Below, one piece after another: positions 28,401 to 41,500 of a stretch of DNA of 64,000 nucleotides. The first letter of the stretch is position 1. Every line of letters starts with the position of its first letter. The notes beneath the pieces were generated by a model. It was not told the origin of the DNA. It did not search any database and saw nothing but the letters and a program-made list of their open reading frames with translations. Position numbers and translations under genes: made by a program. Origin of the DNA: Tubiluchus corallicola (lineage: Eukaryota; Priapulida; Priapulimorpha; Priapulimorphida; Tubiluchidae). The stretch covers positions 51,001-115,000 of the forward strand of contig JAQGDQ010000462.1 of the NCBI GenBank assembly GCA_030141605.1. The letters are read 5' to 3'.

Positions 28401-31400
28401 TCAAAGAGGTTCCCAGTGTATCCTGGAATGTTTTAGTTTGCTCGCCAATACCTGAGGTAATGTTTTCTTCTGGTTCGGTAATGTTTGTAGGCTCGTCTAG
28501 CCAGGTGATATTGGCACATATTTTCTCATAGGCTATGGTTTCCATCCTGCAAAATTCTTTGATAGGTGATTTACAGGACAGCAGTGTCTGGTCACAATGT
28601 GACGTACAATCTTCAACAAGCGCTGAGTCGCAGTTGGGGTGACATTGGTAACACGAACCATTGCATCTGAAGAAATTCTTTTCACAGTCATTTGTGTAGT
28701 TTTTACTGCAATCATGGTAAAAACGTCTACAGATTTCACGGTCAGCTTCAATAGACAATGTTTCCTCACAAGCAGCTTCGGTGTTTCTAATACAATCAGC
28801 TGGAATTTCACAAGAGTTATTAAGCGCCACAAAGCAATTTTCATACATTTTTTGGCAGCGGTTTAAACAAGCATTTTTAGATAATGTACAGTCAGATCGG
28901 CACATTTCGTGGTAGTTGTTACATGTGTCCAGCACAGATCCATAACAAACATTGTATGCATTGTGACAGTTAGTTGATGCTTTCTTACAATATTTTACCC
29001 AGTCTGTATAACAAGGTTCTTTTTCTAGGCACTTATCAACACTGCACAATAAGATTTTATTGTCTGTGCAAATCTGCGAATTCAAACAATTCTTTGTAGC
29101 ATTTTCCGCACATTCTGTAAATTCACCCTTGCATTTCAAAGATGCCTTATAACACGAGGGGGTGTAGAATGAGTCAAATAACAAGCCAACATAATAATCA
29201 GCAGTAATATTATCATCATTATAAAAACTTAGGACATTGTCTGGAGTCTTGCTGGTGTATGCATCAGTTGGAATAACTGGTATGTTATACACGGTATTTG
29301 AGTCTTCCCTAAAATCTCCAATTGTTGGCTTAACATTCTTTTTGAACACCACCTGAAATGAAGCATATAAGCTGTATATTAATTTTCTCTATACATATTA
29401 TCAAGCTGCAAATCCCTTAGCACTTTACAAAAATAATTTTTACCAAATCCCTTCTTTAATGACAGAGAGAAATCAGTAAAAGGTAACTATATTGCACTTA
29501 TTTATCAACTCACAAAATGTAAAACAAGGCTTTAGCAACTCACAGAATGTAAAACAATGTTTTAGTAACTCAAACAATGCAAAACAATGCTTTAGCAACT
29601 TACAGAATGTTAACTGATGCTTTAACAACACACAGAATGTAAAACAATGTTTTAGCAACTCAAACAATGCAAAACAATGCTTTAGCAACTTACAGAATGT
29701 AAACTGATGCTTTAACAACACACAGAATGTAAAACAATGTTTTAGCAACTCAAACAATGCAAAACAATGCTTAAGTAATTCACAGATAGTAAAACCATGC
29801 TTAACTAACTCACAGAATGTAAAAGGTATTTAGATAAAAAAATTGAAGCATCAATCGGAATGTTTGTTGATTCAAATTTTGTGAGCTACTGAAGTTCGGC
29901 GGTTCAATACCATTATCACCATTCCTAATGACATCATTTACCTTAAGCAACACTTCTACTGGTAAATGTTGAAATATCAGTAAAGCATTACTATAAGCAT
30001 CAACTGTGAAAGAATGTACTGTGATGTGTTTGTTGGAGACATTGCCAGTCGTCTGCAAGATGTACGAATCAACGGTGACAACATTTATTCCTAGAAAAAA
30101 ATAAAACTGCTCAACTTACTAGCATCTACAGAATCAGTAACATGCATTACTTGAGGTGATGATAACCGTTAAGAAGGTCAACATTGTTGCTGTTTATAAA
30201 AATAACAAAATCTTTGTTATTATCATCATAGTGGCCATGATGGACGCTACAGAATCAGCTGTAAACAAACATGCATACACATAATACGAAAGGCTAAAAT
30301 ACTCATAACCAAAACGCAAAATTTTATGTCTCAGTCACATTTCAGAATTTTGTACACTCATATCTCGGTTTGCCGGACAAAATCGGGGCGACGTCTAAGC
30401 TTCCCAAATGTCCATGTTTCCGATACTAAAACAATTATTATAGTATTCCTTGCAATAAAGTAATGGTAATTTAGAAGCAATTGCCTTATTGTGTCAAAAA
30501 CGTCTAGTACAGGCTACTCCTATGCAAAAGTATATAAAACTGTCGACAATTGACTCAAATTACACCGCATAACTGACTCTCTACTCTTTTTGCACTTTTA
30601 AGTACAGTCGTTACACGCTTGGTTACACTGATGTATTGATGTAAACAAAGTGACGTCAGGTCAAATAGCAGTCAGCTCGCGAAACAAAGGACTGTGTCCG
30701 TAGTAGTATACTGGTCTTTTTAACAGACCAGACACTGTCCAAATTTTCCACTCTCCGTAAAAGCGATGTCTCGCAAACCGAGATATGAGTGTAAATTGAT
30801 TTACGTTTGATGTACCTGCAACTTTCAGAAAAAATTCCAGCGGTTTTTCAAACTGCCTTTCCACAAATGAAAGATTTTTATGTTCACTGATAGAGATGCT
30901 AGCTATAGGTGTGTCAACCAGAACTGCAGACTCGTTCCAGGCAAATGGATTGTCCTCCATGTAATACAACTGCCAGAAATGTTATTAAGTCAAAAATAAA
31001 GAATTATCATTGCATTAAATTGAGCCTATGAAGTGAAAGAATATCCAGAAGCATTTGAGTTTTAGCAGCTTGCATTGGCACTAAATTGTAAATTAATTAG
31101 CAATTTGTGTAATTAACAACAATGGAGTAACTCGGAGATTATCGTTAATGGCAAGAATAGATACAATTAAAAGATTATTTATTATTTTACAATTATAAAC
31201 ACCTACAGCAGTTAAAAACTTATAGTTACAACACTACAACTTTATTAAAACTTTGAATTTACATAATTAAAAATCATGTCAAAACGTTACGACAATGCTA
31301 CTGCTGTCATCATCAGTGGTAAATTTTTACAAACATACAACCAGTTTATATATATAAGCAGGGCCTAGCATGGCCTACGGTATGCTAAATAATTAATTGG

Positions 31401-34400
31401 GGCATAGTGTTGGATACTGTATCTTCTGCCTATCATTTCTTTTATTTTGTGATAGATTTTAATAAATTACTTAATTACCTCTACACCAAGAGAATGCTGT
31501 TCAGTTGATAGCACATCAGACGGGGGCATTTTAAAATATCCAATGTCTTTCATGCTTTTCTGGGCACCTATAAGAAGTAAAAAATACAGTTACTAATTGC
31601 AAAATGTGCTAAGATTCAAAAATAATACAGCAAAAAGCTGAAAATTGCTAACTGAGTCATACTGAATGTAGCTAATACTTGTAAAACTACCTCCAAGTTC
31701 AGTGACTCTCAGTCGTTCCAGTGAAACCGTCATTAAATCTGTTGTAAACGTAGTTGCCTCTTCATGTACTACCTTGTGTTTAATGATGCTACTGGAAATA
31801 TCATCAACTAATTTCAGTGATTTCAGTGACACATCTCTGGCCTGCAACAAATTAACATGTGCACCTGTAAAAGTCTCCCTTTTTATTGGAGATTGCAGAT
31901 CATTGTGAACAACAGAAAGAACAGCAAACACATCCAAAAATTACCATTACAGGCTTTTACAAATTTATGGTTTTTGTAATTCACCTGGCAGTTATCTCTT
32001 CATCACCTAAACTAAATGAGAACCACTCTTTCTATATCACTATGATAATGCAATGGAATCAGAGCTTAACTGAAGCTATCATTTACCACTGTTGTTGAAA
32101 ATTGAACGTCATTATCAATAGCCAAGGCACGGAATAAATGCACTTATGTTCAATATTGCGCGGACATCCTACATCCACCTACATCCAGCTGTTTTTACTG
32201 AAGCAAAATTACTTGCAGAATACAATGGAATGACGTCACAACAATTGCTTCGCCTCAGTAAAAATCTTCTAAAATGAAATCTCCAATCAACTAGCGCCTG
32301 CTCCTCCTGGTTCAGGCGACCCGAAAAGAGTCCCTCATCTTCATACAGCTCTGTTCCTCCTCTTTACAAGGAGCTATAAATCTCTGTCAAAGAACCCCAT
32401 CAGATGCAGCTAGATCATTTCTCCTACATGGTGTTTAATCAACACACTGAAACCTACTAAAGAGTAAAATCAACTCCTCAGTTCATGCACTACCTGGTAC
32501 TGAATTCCTAAACTTTAACCAGTGAAGATTCGCTCTAACATTTTCAAACTATCAACAAATTAAATAAACTATTATTTTGCCATCATCATCAGCACTAATA
32601 TAAGCTCTGATTTATGACACGTCTATATGAAACCTGGTCACCTTGAATGATTAGTGAAGTGGTATATCTAATTTACTGTGATTATTATGTGACCCTTCGA
32701 TTACTGTTACGTCACTGCATGAAACCTCGTCTAGTAGGTGAAGAGTAACTGTTAGTTACCTTTGTATCAATAAACTTTTATTTACTACATTGACTTTGAG
32801 TTTAATTCTCATATCAATTTGAACACAAGTGTAATGACTTCTTTTTACTGAACAGACTATCAAACCATTACCAGCAGCACTCTCGGCACATTTAAGTTCT
32901 CTAGAAATAAGACGTATAACTTTTCTAGTTATAGCCTCTTAATCTGCACTACACGAGGGTGCAAATCTTTGAAAAAACCGTCAAAAAGGGCCATTTTGGA
33001 GGTTTTTTCGCCGCCCCTCATTTCCACCCAGAGGACCAGATTCAAAAAATGAAACCCCAATGGCAAATCAGTGGGTCCGGAAAATTTATTTGACGTACAG
33101 ATCGCTGAAAATAGTGCTGTCATCAGAGCCGTAGCCTCGTCGGTTACATATATACCACCGGAATTAATATACATGATTATTATTATACTTTGCACATGAT
33201 CCCATATTAAAAATTAATGACATTCAATATCATTGTTTTGGCTTACTAAATTTAATTCGCGTTAACTACAACACATATAATTTACTAAAGCTTTCACAAA
33301 TGTCTAAAGCTATATTACGTACTTGCATGAAGATCTCCTGATTTACAATGTCACTGGACAGACCTGCATCACCCTTGACCACTCTTTTTTTTCGCTTATC
33401 ATTGTTATCAAACTGATCTTTAGAGGCACGAATAATGCTGCCAAAGATGCTTGATATTCCACTTAAAGCAGACCTAGAAAACAAATCTGTTTGCACAAAG
33501 TGAATGGTCCAGCGATTGAGGATGACCGTGGAAAGGTCAAAGGTTAATTGCACCAGACAACACGTCTGTGTACACTTGACAACTCACTTCAGGCCATGCT
33601 ATTGTAATAGTAACAGTTTTAACAGCTAGCTAGAACCTTAGTTCATTTTTTCTTGTTTAACCCTGTTACAAAATCAGTCTACGCACTGACTGATGCATAT
33701 TTACATAAAGTCCACATAAAACAACTAAATTACTGAACTGATGCTGCACACGGTTTTGCCATACCCACATATCAGGTGAATGGTTGTAGTTAAGATGCGT
33801 TGCTGTGCTATATTTAACCTTTAACCTACAGCAACTACACATGCACACAACAGTGAAAAGGCTCATTGAACAATGCAAATATTCTACTAATAGCAACTAG
33901 CAACGAACGGCAGACACCACTGGCTGTAAAGATACACACTCAGGCACTGGTACAGGTACTAGGACAAATTTCAAACAAACGTATAATTAGTGATCAAAAG
34001 ACTGCAAACTTTTCAAGTCTGAGAAAAAAAACAGAGAAGATAAAATGGAGAGTGAACTGCATGCCAAACACTTGTAGTGAACAACTAGATATAATGTCCA
34101 TTTCTCGTGCATCATGGATAGTAACAAACTTGTGCAATGGATTTCTACTAATGTTACTACTTATTCTATAATAAAATTAACTATTTTTTATACTTTTCTA
34201 ATTCGTAACTAATACTGTTTTTAGTAGTCTTGAGAGCAGATTGTACAAAACTTTGCTCTAGCACTCCACAACCAACTCTGCTATCATATCAGCAAAACAC
34301 GATTATTAACACTAATTTTTCTGTGAAATTAATAATTTGCACACAGACTTCTATAATACGTCAAACTAAAACAAATTTGTATTTTCTAGGATGTAATGAT

Positions 34401-37400
34401 ACCGAAATTGTAGCTTTTGTTGGAAAATTTGTGTTCGACTGCATTGACTGTAGAAATATATGACTTAAAGTACTAATAATTGTATCTTTTTACACAAAAT
34501 AATATATTTATAATTACTTATTACCATAAGAAAAGCCTATTATCTATCAACAACAGCAATTGCTTATAGCCAGACTTAAGTTAAATTATTACGTCATCAA
34601 AACCTATTTTAAATTTTGTAACATGTTGAAGTCATTTATTGTAATATATTAATTTGTATTTTTTGTTATGGTCACCTTATCTCAGATGTTTTTATGTTTG
34701 CAGTGGTGAGTTGTCATGTTTTTTGTATGCCAATGAATCTCTAAGTCTCTAACAAAACTTAGTAGAAATCATACAACTGACTGAGCTGGTTGACCAGCTA
34801 GCAAATTGACTAAATAATTACGCATAAATAAACAAATAAATAACAGTAGTTGATTAATAAAAATTTTACTCTGCAAAATATTCCGAATCAGACTGATCAG
34901 CTTGCTGTGTTATCATATTATTCATAAATTCTCCAACTTCATACAGCTTCTCCATTGCAGCCATCTGAAATTTAACAAAAGACATTAATATCTCAAGTAA
35001 CACATAATTTGGTTGATTAAATGTTTATCTAGTTCTAAAATCTGTGAAATGTAATTTAATGCAGTCTGTCAACATATCTGACATCCATACAGAAAGAACA
35101 GAGCATCAACAAAATTATGTGAAAATAGACAAATACTAGACTGGAGTTCATGTGCGATTCTTTCTCGATTGAGAGTGAAAAAATAATTTGAGAAACAATA
35201 GTGAAAAAAATCTCTTTTTAAACTAAAGCTGTGATGAAAAAGAAACAAGTGCTTAATGACAAAATTACCGACTCAAAATACTTGTTTTGGCGAGAAAGTG
35301 AAAAGAACAGTACATCTGAGCACAAAGGCATGAGTAAAAATGTGTGAAATTTTAAGGCCAAGTAAGAAAAAGAGCAAATTCTTGGAATAATTAAAAGAAT
35401 CCAGGCGGACTAGGACATATTAATCAAGCCAAGGGGTCAAATTAATCACAAATTAGCATAACGCTCATGTCACAGAGGTCAGCCTACTCCTTACACGACA
35501 ATCAAAAATTAGCAAGGTGTTGTGGTTTATGACAGCTGGTTCGGGGATGAACACTTTGTAACATTGTTAGCTCAGCACTAGCCCAGCAAACTTGGCAGAT
35601 CTATTCAAGCAGATCATTGCTAATAAAGATTATACATGAAAAGCTTAAAAATTGTTTCCTGTGTAGAAAACAGGAACTGTCTAATAAAACCTTGAGTTGA
35701 ATAAGAACAATATGACTGTTTATGTTTAAAGTAAAAGTCATGTGCCTCATTCGATCCATAATCAACCACTTGAAAAAGGTGGATTGTCTAAAGACATAAA
35801 ATTCGTATACAGTAGGAAAAGAGGATGTTATGCTGGCATTAAACAATGTGATTTAGTAGAAATAAAAAATACTGCGCTATACATTCACCATGTCCTCTGA
35901 AATGATACAAGGCATAGATCTATTAATTAATAACATTAAAGTGATGCAATATACGATTTAATTAACAACACTGTGACGAGGAACTAGATCAATTAATCGA
36001 AAACACTGAGACGATGAACCGGATCAATTAATCGACAACACTGAGACAAGGAACTGAATCTATTAATCATTAATATATTATTGACAATGAGACGTATATG
36101 TAATAAATAATTAATGACAACGAAACAAGGAGCTGCAATAAATAATCAATGACAATGCGACAAGGAGCTGCATTAAATAATTAATGACAATGAGACAAGG
36201 AGCTGCATCAAATATTCAATGACAATGAGACAATGAACTGCAACAAATAATCGATGACAATGCGACAAGGAGCTGCATTAAATAATTAATGACAATGAGA
36301 CAAGGAGCTGCATCAAATAATCAATGACAATGAGACAAGGAGCTGCATCAAATAATCAATGACAAGGAGACAAGGAGCTGCATCAAATAATCAATGACAC
36401 CGGACAAGGAGCTGCATTGAGTAATCAATGACAATGAGACAAGGAGCTGCATCAAATAAACCATGACAATGAGACAAGGAGCTGCATCAAATAATCAATG
36501 ACAATGCGACAAGGAGCTGCATTGAGTAATCAATGACAATGAGACAAGGAGCTGCATCAAATAAACCATGACAATGAGACAAGGAGCTGCATCAAATAAT
36601 CAATGACAATGCGACAAGGAGCTGCATTGAGTAATCAATGACAATGAGACAAGGAGCAGTATGAAATAATCAATGACCCTTACCTTCGTTGTGATAGGAA
36701 CGTCATTATCAGTGGCAAAGATTTCACTGAGCATCTTTGACAACACTTTGGCAGCAAATATATCAGAGATTGAAATTTTTGTTGTCGCACTCACCAGAGC
36801 TGTCCTGATCTGAAAACAGAGAAAACCGGCTTCGTATTGCCTGTACTATTGTCTTGTTAAAGATGCGCAAAACAGTTTAGTTTTGACTATTCCATGATAG
36901 GCAGTGCCGCAATTTTTAACCTTATGCTACTTAAAACTATCTAGTCTTACATTATTTTGACTTTCCAAAGAAATGAAAATTGTCTCGATAGTCGTAAGCT
37001 TATGCACCAGTTGTACAAATATGATAACTATATCTGTACATCAAAATATCACTTAAAAACCAGTAGTTCTTAGTAAAATTTACTAAGACCTGCTAATATA
37101 TTTAAATAAATATTTGTTTAAAAATAACATGTCAAAATATTTCAATAGCAAGTAACGCACAACAATTGTCAAAATTATCAGTACTTAAATGTCAGTCTTA
37201 AACTTAATAGTTTCATTACCTCATTTTTTCTGTTTTCAATTTCAGTCTTCTGTGCTATTTGGCTGTCATCATTTATGTCAATTTCAGATGATATGTTGAT
37301 TGCATTTAGCAAAGCTGAAGCAACAAACACTATCTGTGTTGCACCTAAAACATTTCAACTTTAACTTGTTTACTATCTTCATCAAGAAACGTTGTTTCGG

Positions 37401-38529
37401 TTTATTGCTGTACACTGATTACAGAATAATTTGCTGAGCGCAATACGTGTACCAGCTGAAGCAACTGTGTGCCAAAGCCTGACCTGTACAGTTCACAATG
37501 AGCAGTTAAACCAGTATTGTAATGAAATTGTAAATGAACGTCTTAGCGCTACAAAACGATGTATACCTTTCACTTAGGACATTAAACAAAGTCATATCAT
37601 TACGGGTTGGTATGACTATGTCAAACCAGCCAAGGATAAGGCAATCTTTTGGCATGACCTTTGAGTCTCATGTTATAGTTCCAGAAATGGTGTGATAGCA
37701 GATATAATGAGACGTACTCAGGCTTCTTATTACCATCTTCTTCCTATTACTTATTACACTATCAAAAACATAGAGAGTTAATGGCTGACCATATTGCTAA
37801 CAATAGATGCCACAGAAAATTTAACTTCACCAGATAAGATTTGTCAAAAATTTGCTGATGAAAATGATCACTTATATAATACTGTAAGCTATGATGTCAC
37901 TTGTATGAATAACATTGTAAGTACCATCAATGGTAAACTCATAAATAATGGCATCAATATGACTCAGTATCGTTCAGTATCGATGATGTACATAGCGCAT
38001 CTAAACGTATTAAGATAAATAAAAATGACGGTAGGAATGGTTTTTACCCTGACTGTATCCGTAATGGACATGATTTGCTATGTGTTCACTAGGATTTATT
38101 ATTCAATGCATGGACAAAACCATGGTAATTGTCCTGAACATTTTCTGCTTGTAAATATTTTACAATTCCAAAAGACAAGCAAGGCGACTTATCTAGTATT
38201 ACTAATTATAGAGGTATATCTCCTCTCACTTAAATAAAATTTTAGACTGGCTTATTTTGTGTAAATATTGTGATCACTTGTATACCTCAGATTTGCAGTT
38301 CGGGTTTAAGCCCAATATGATCACAATAATGTGTACATCCGGGCTAAAATAAACTCTTGCTTATTACATGACCAATAATAGTTGTGTTTACATTGTTTTT
38401 AGGTGCTTCAAAGGCTTTCGACAAAGTAAACTTTTGCAAACTATTCAACATTATTTTCAATAGAAATATTCTGTCCATTATCTTACGATTGTTTTATCTC
38501 TCCCCTTTATATTTTTTGCGATTATGTCA

Positions 38530-38586
<57 letters not shown>

Positions 38587-41500
38587 CCTCCCTCTCTGGT
38601 GTTAAAATATAAGAAATAAAGGTTAACCAACATTGCCAAATTTGATCATGTCAGAAGGAAAAAGCAACCTTAATGCATCATAATACGACATGCATGCCAA
38701 TCAAATTCTTCTTTAACACTTGGCAAATTTCCTACACAACAACATACCATGGTTTTCTCCTCTGGTAAGATAACTTTCCAGTGGACTTGGTTCACCAAGA
38801 GTGCTATTTACGAGTGTTAAATTTTCAAGCTCGTTTAAGATACTTATTGCAGATTCAAAGTCGTCTATTTCATCTTTGTTATCAAAATTATAAACCTACA
38901 AACATAGAAAGCAGGTAATCAAATTAAAAGCATTTGGGGATGGGCAGAAAAGGATAATTTGAAAGTGGATATTTGTTGTCAACTTTCCTATGGAAGATAC
39001 ACATTCATATTAGTTAACCCTTTCAGTCCCAAATTTTAAAAAGAAAAAAAAATTGATTTAGTATATTTGTTCAGTATGTCCATCTTGTTTATGCATAATA
39101 ATTATTTTTTTCTACCTGTGCCCGCGTGCTAAATATAGCCTGTATCCCACGGGATACATTGGGATTCAATGGAAGCATAAAATGCTTCATTTTGCAACTG
39201 CTAATATTTTTTAAAGTATTTAAGACATTTACTATGCATGCTATGCTGATCTGTACAAAGTCGTCTCTAAAGTACTGTACCTTGCGCAGTTTTTTATGCT
39301 ATGTAGATTTTCTAGTTTGCCATTTTATCACCATTTTTAGTCTATTGTTATTGGCTTAAATCAAAATAACTATTAACAGATCAAATAACTGTTAAATTTT
39401 ATTAATTTTAAAGACAGAAAATATTTTCGTATCCCACGGGATACAACGGGTATGAAAGGGTTAATTAAAAAAAGTGAGCAAAGCAGGATATTTGTAATAA
39501 GTACAATAACAGATAATCAATATAATTTTAAGTTTCTACTGAATGAGCAATTGTAACATAAGAAAGCAAACGGGGTTTTATCCTCTCAAAATGTTAAACT
39601 CAGAAAACTTCCATGTTTGTACGTATATATCATGTATTAGACGCTATACATAAGATTTTATGTTGACCTGTCAACAACAAAAACTCAACCGAACTACAAC
39701 GTCAAATTCTAATGTTCAGCCAATGTAAATTTCTGATGTTTAATTGATGTTCAATTCACGTCACATATGAGACACTGCAGAAACGTTAGGGAAAAGACAT
39801 CTGTGGATCAATGTTGTGCTGCGCTCTGACATTCTAAAAACTTTCACACTCAACCAAAACCTAATAACTAGCAATGTCGAAACATCAGCATCTACTGTTA
39901 GCTAAATGCCCTCCCAAACCAAAAATGAGACAGCAGGGATAACTGTAAGTTTAATTTGTTTCTGTATCAGCAGACATAAATTCAAAATCTTGCTTGTGAT
40001 TTCTATCTGCTTGTATGTTAAAGTTCTATGCTTTCCTTCCAAATGACAAGAGATGACATACTCACAGTGACATTAAATGTAGCCCATGCAGCTGACATGT
40101 ACGCATCTGATACAGACATTAATATTTGTCCGATGTAGTTATTCTCTGCTAGACCTGGAGACAGAATGGTTGGTGGAAGCTTTGGAGCAAAGCCGCGATA
40201 TAATAAAATGCCTGTAAAGCAAAGTTCATGCTTACTTACAGTATCACAGAAAGTAAACATACTATATTAATTTCCGTGGTATAAGCTAAATACACACAAA
40301 GATATATATATATGTCACGGATTCCCGTGATTGAGTTCTACTCTGCTATTATTATTATTATTATTATTCCAAAGCTATAAATTCCTTCGTCACCTTTGTA
40401 CAGGCGACCATTTAACGTTTGCTTTTCCTACAAGCAGACGTCAAATGGTCCTCCGCCTAATTCGTTAGGCTAATTTTTTTCCCCTTTCTTCAATAGTTTT
40501 TTATGGTTATGTGCTGATGTGTATCTATAATTAGGTTTACTGCTGTTATAAGAAGTAACTATGTAATTGCGACAAATCTTGTGAATTGAATAAATTTTAT
40601 TTGGGTGGCCAGTCCCCTTTAATCCAATGGTTATGCGGTTTTTGTTAAGAGTCAAAATTAGTCTAAATTATATGTTTCAGTAACAGCAAACCATTCTAAT
40701 TATCAACTCGTAGATTTAAGCGTTATGCACCTTTTTCTATAAAAAATATACTAGACTATATACACTTCCACGTATTTGTTTAATTAAGAACCAGGCCGAT
40801 GTCTCTCCCACAAAACTTCTGAAAAAACGAGCATTTTTCACAATATATAAATCGGCTGTAAAATGCCCATTTTTGGAGGTTTTTTGTCCGCTGTTCTTCA
40901 TGGTAGGCCCGATTCGAAAAATAAACCTCCAATGGGGCGACATTAGATTGAGACCTTTCGTTTGATATATAGATTGCCCAGAATGGCGCCGTCGTCGGAG
41001 ATGTAGCCTCAAATCTTATATATATGTCATTTGAGAAAATGAGGTGAAATGGTAGGGTGTGTGGGGTGTTGGTGGAGTGGAGTGAGTAGTGTGGTGGGTG
41101 TGGTTCAGTGTGTTCTGGGTGGTGATGTGTGGTATTGATGATGTGGTGTGTGTAGTGTTGGTGGAGTGGTGTGGGTGGTAGGGTGTGATGTGTGGGTGGC
41201 GTGGTGTGGTGCATTGCGGTGGTATGGTGTCGTGCAGTGTGGTGTGGTGAGGTGGAGTGGTATGGTGTGGGTGGTGTGGTGTGGCTTGTGTTGATTTATG
41301 CGCAAAATTCTTCCTGCGGGGTTTGGCTAATCAATTATGATTGTGATTGCCTGATTTGTTTTAAAACCATTGCATTTTGTTTTGCCAATTATTACTCATT
41401 GCGGGTAATGAGTCGGCAGCACCATGCTATGTGACACTGTAACAGTTGATTCTCATGCACCATTGTAACAGTTGATTCTCATGCACCATTGTAACAGTTG

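Noticed and set aside
28339-28451. Reading exon 23 through to the stop at 28339 as the protein's C-terminus
   Set aside because: Possible as an intron-retention form, but the donor at 28451 has the exact phase needed to join PLAT1 and the downstream GPS/TM exons.
41105-41434. His/Thr/Pro-rich and Val/Trp-rich ORFs
   Set aside because: Compositional artefacts of the GTGG-rich tract.
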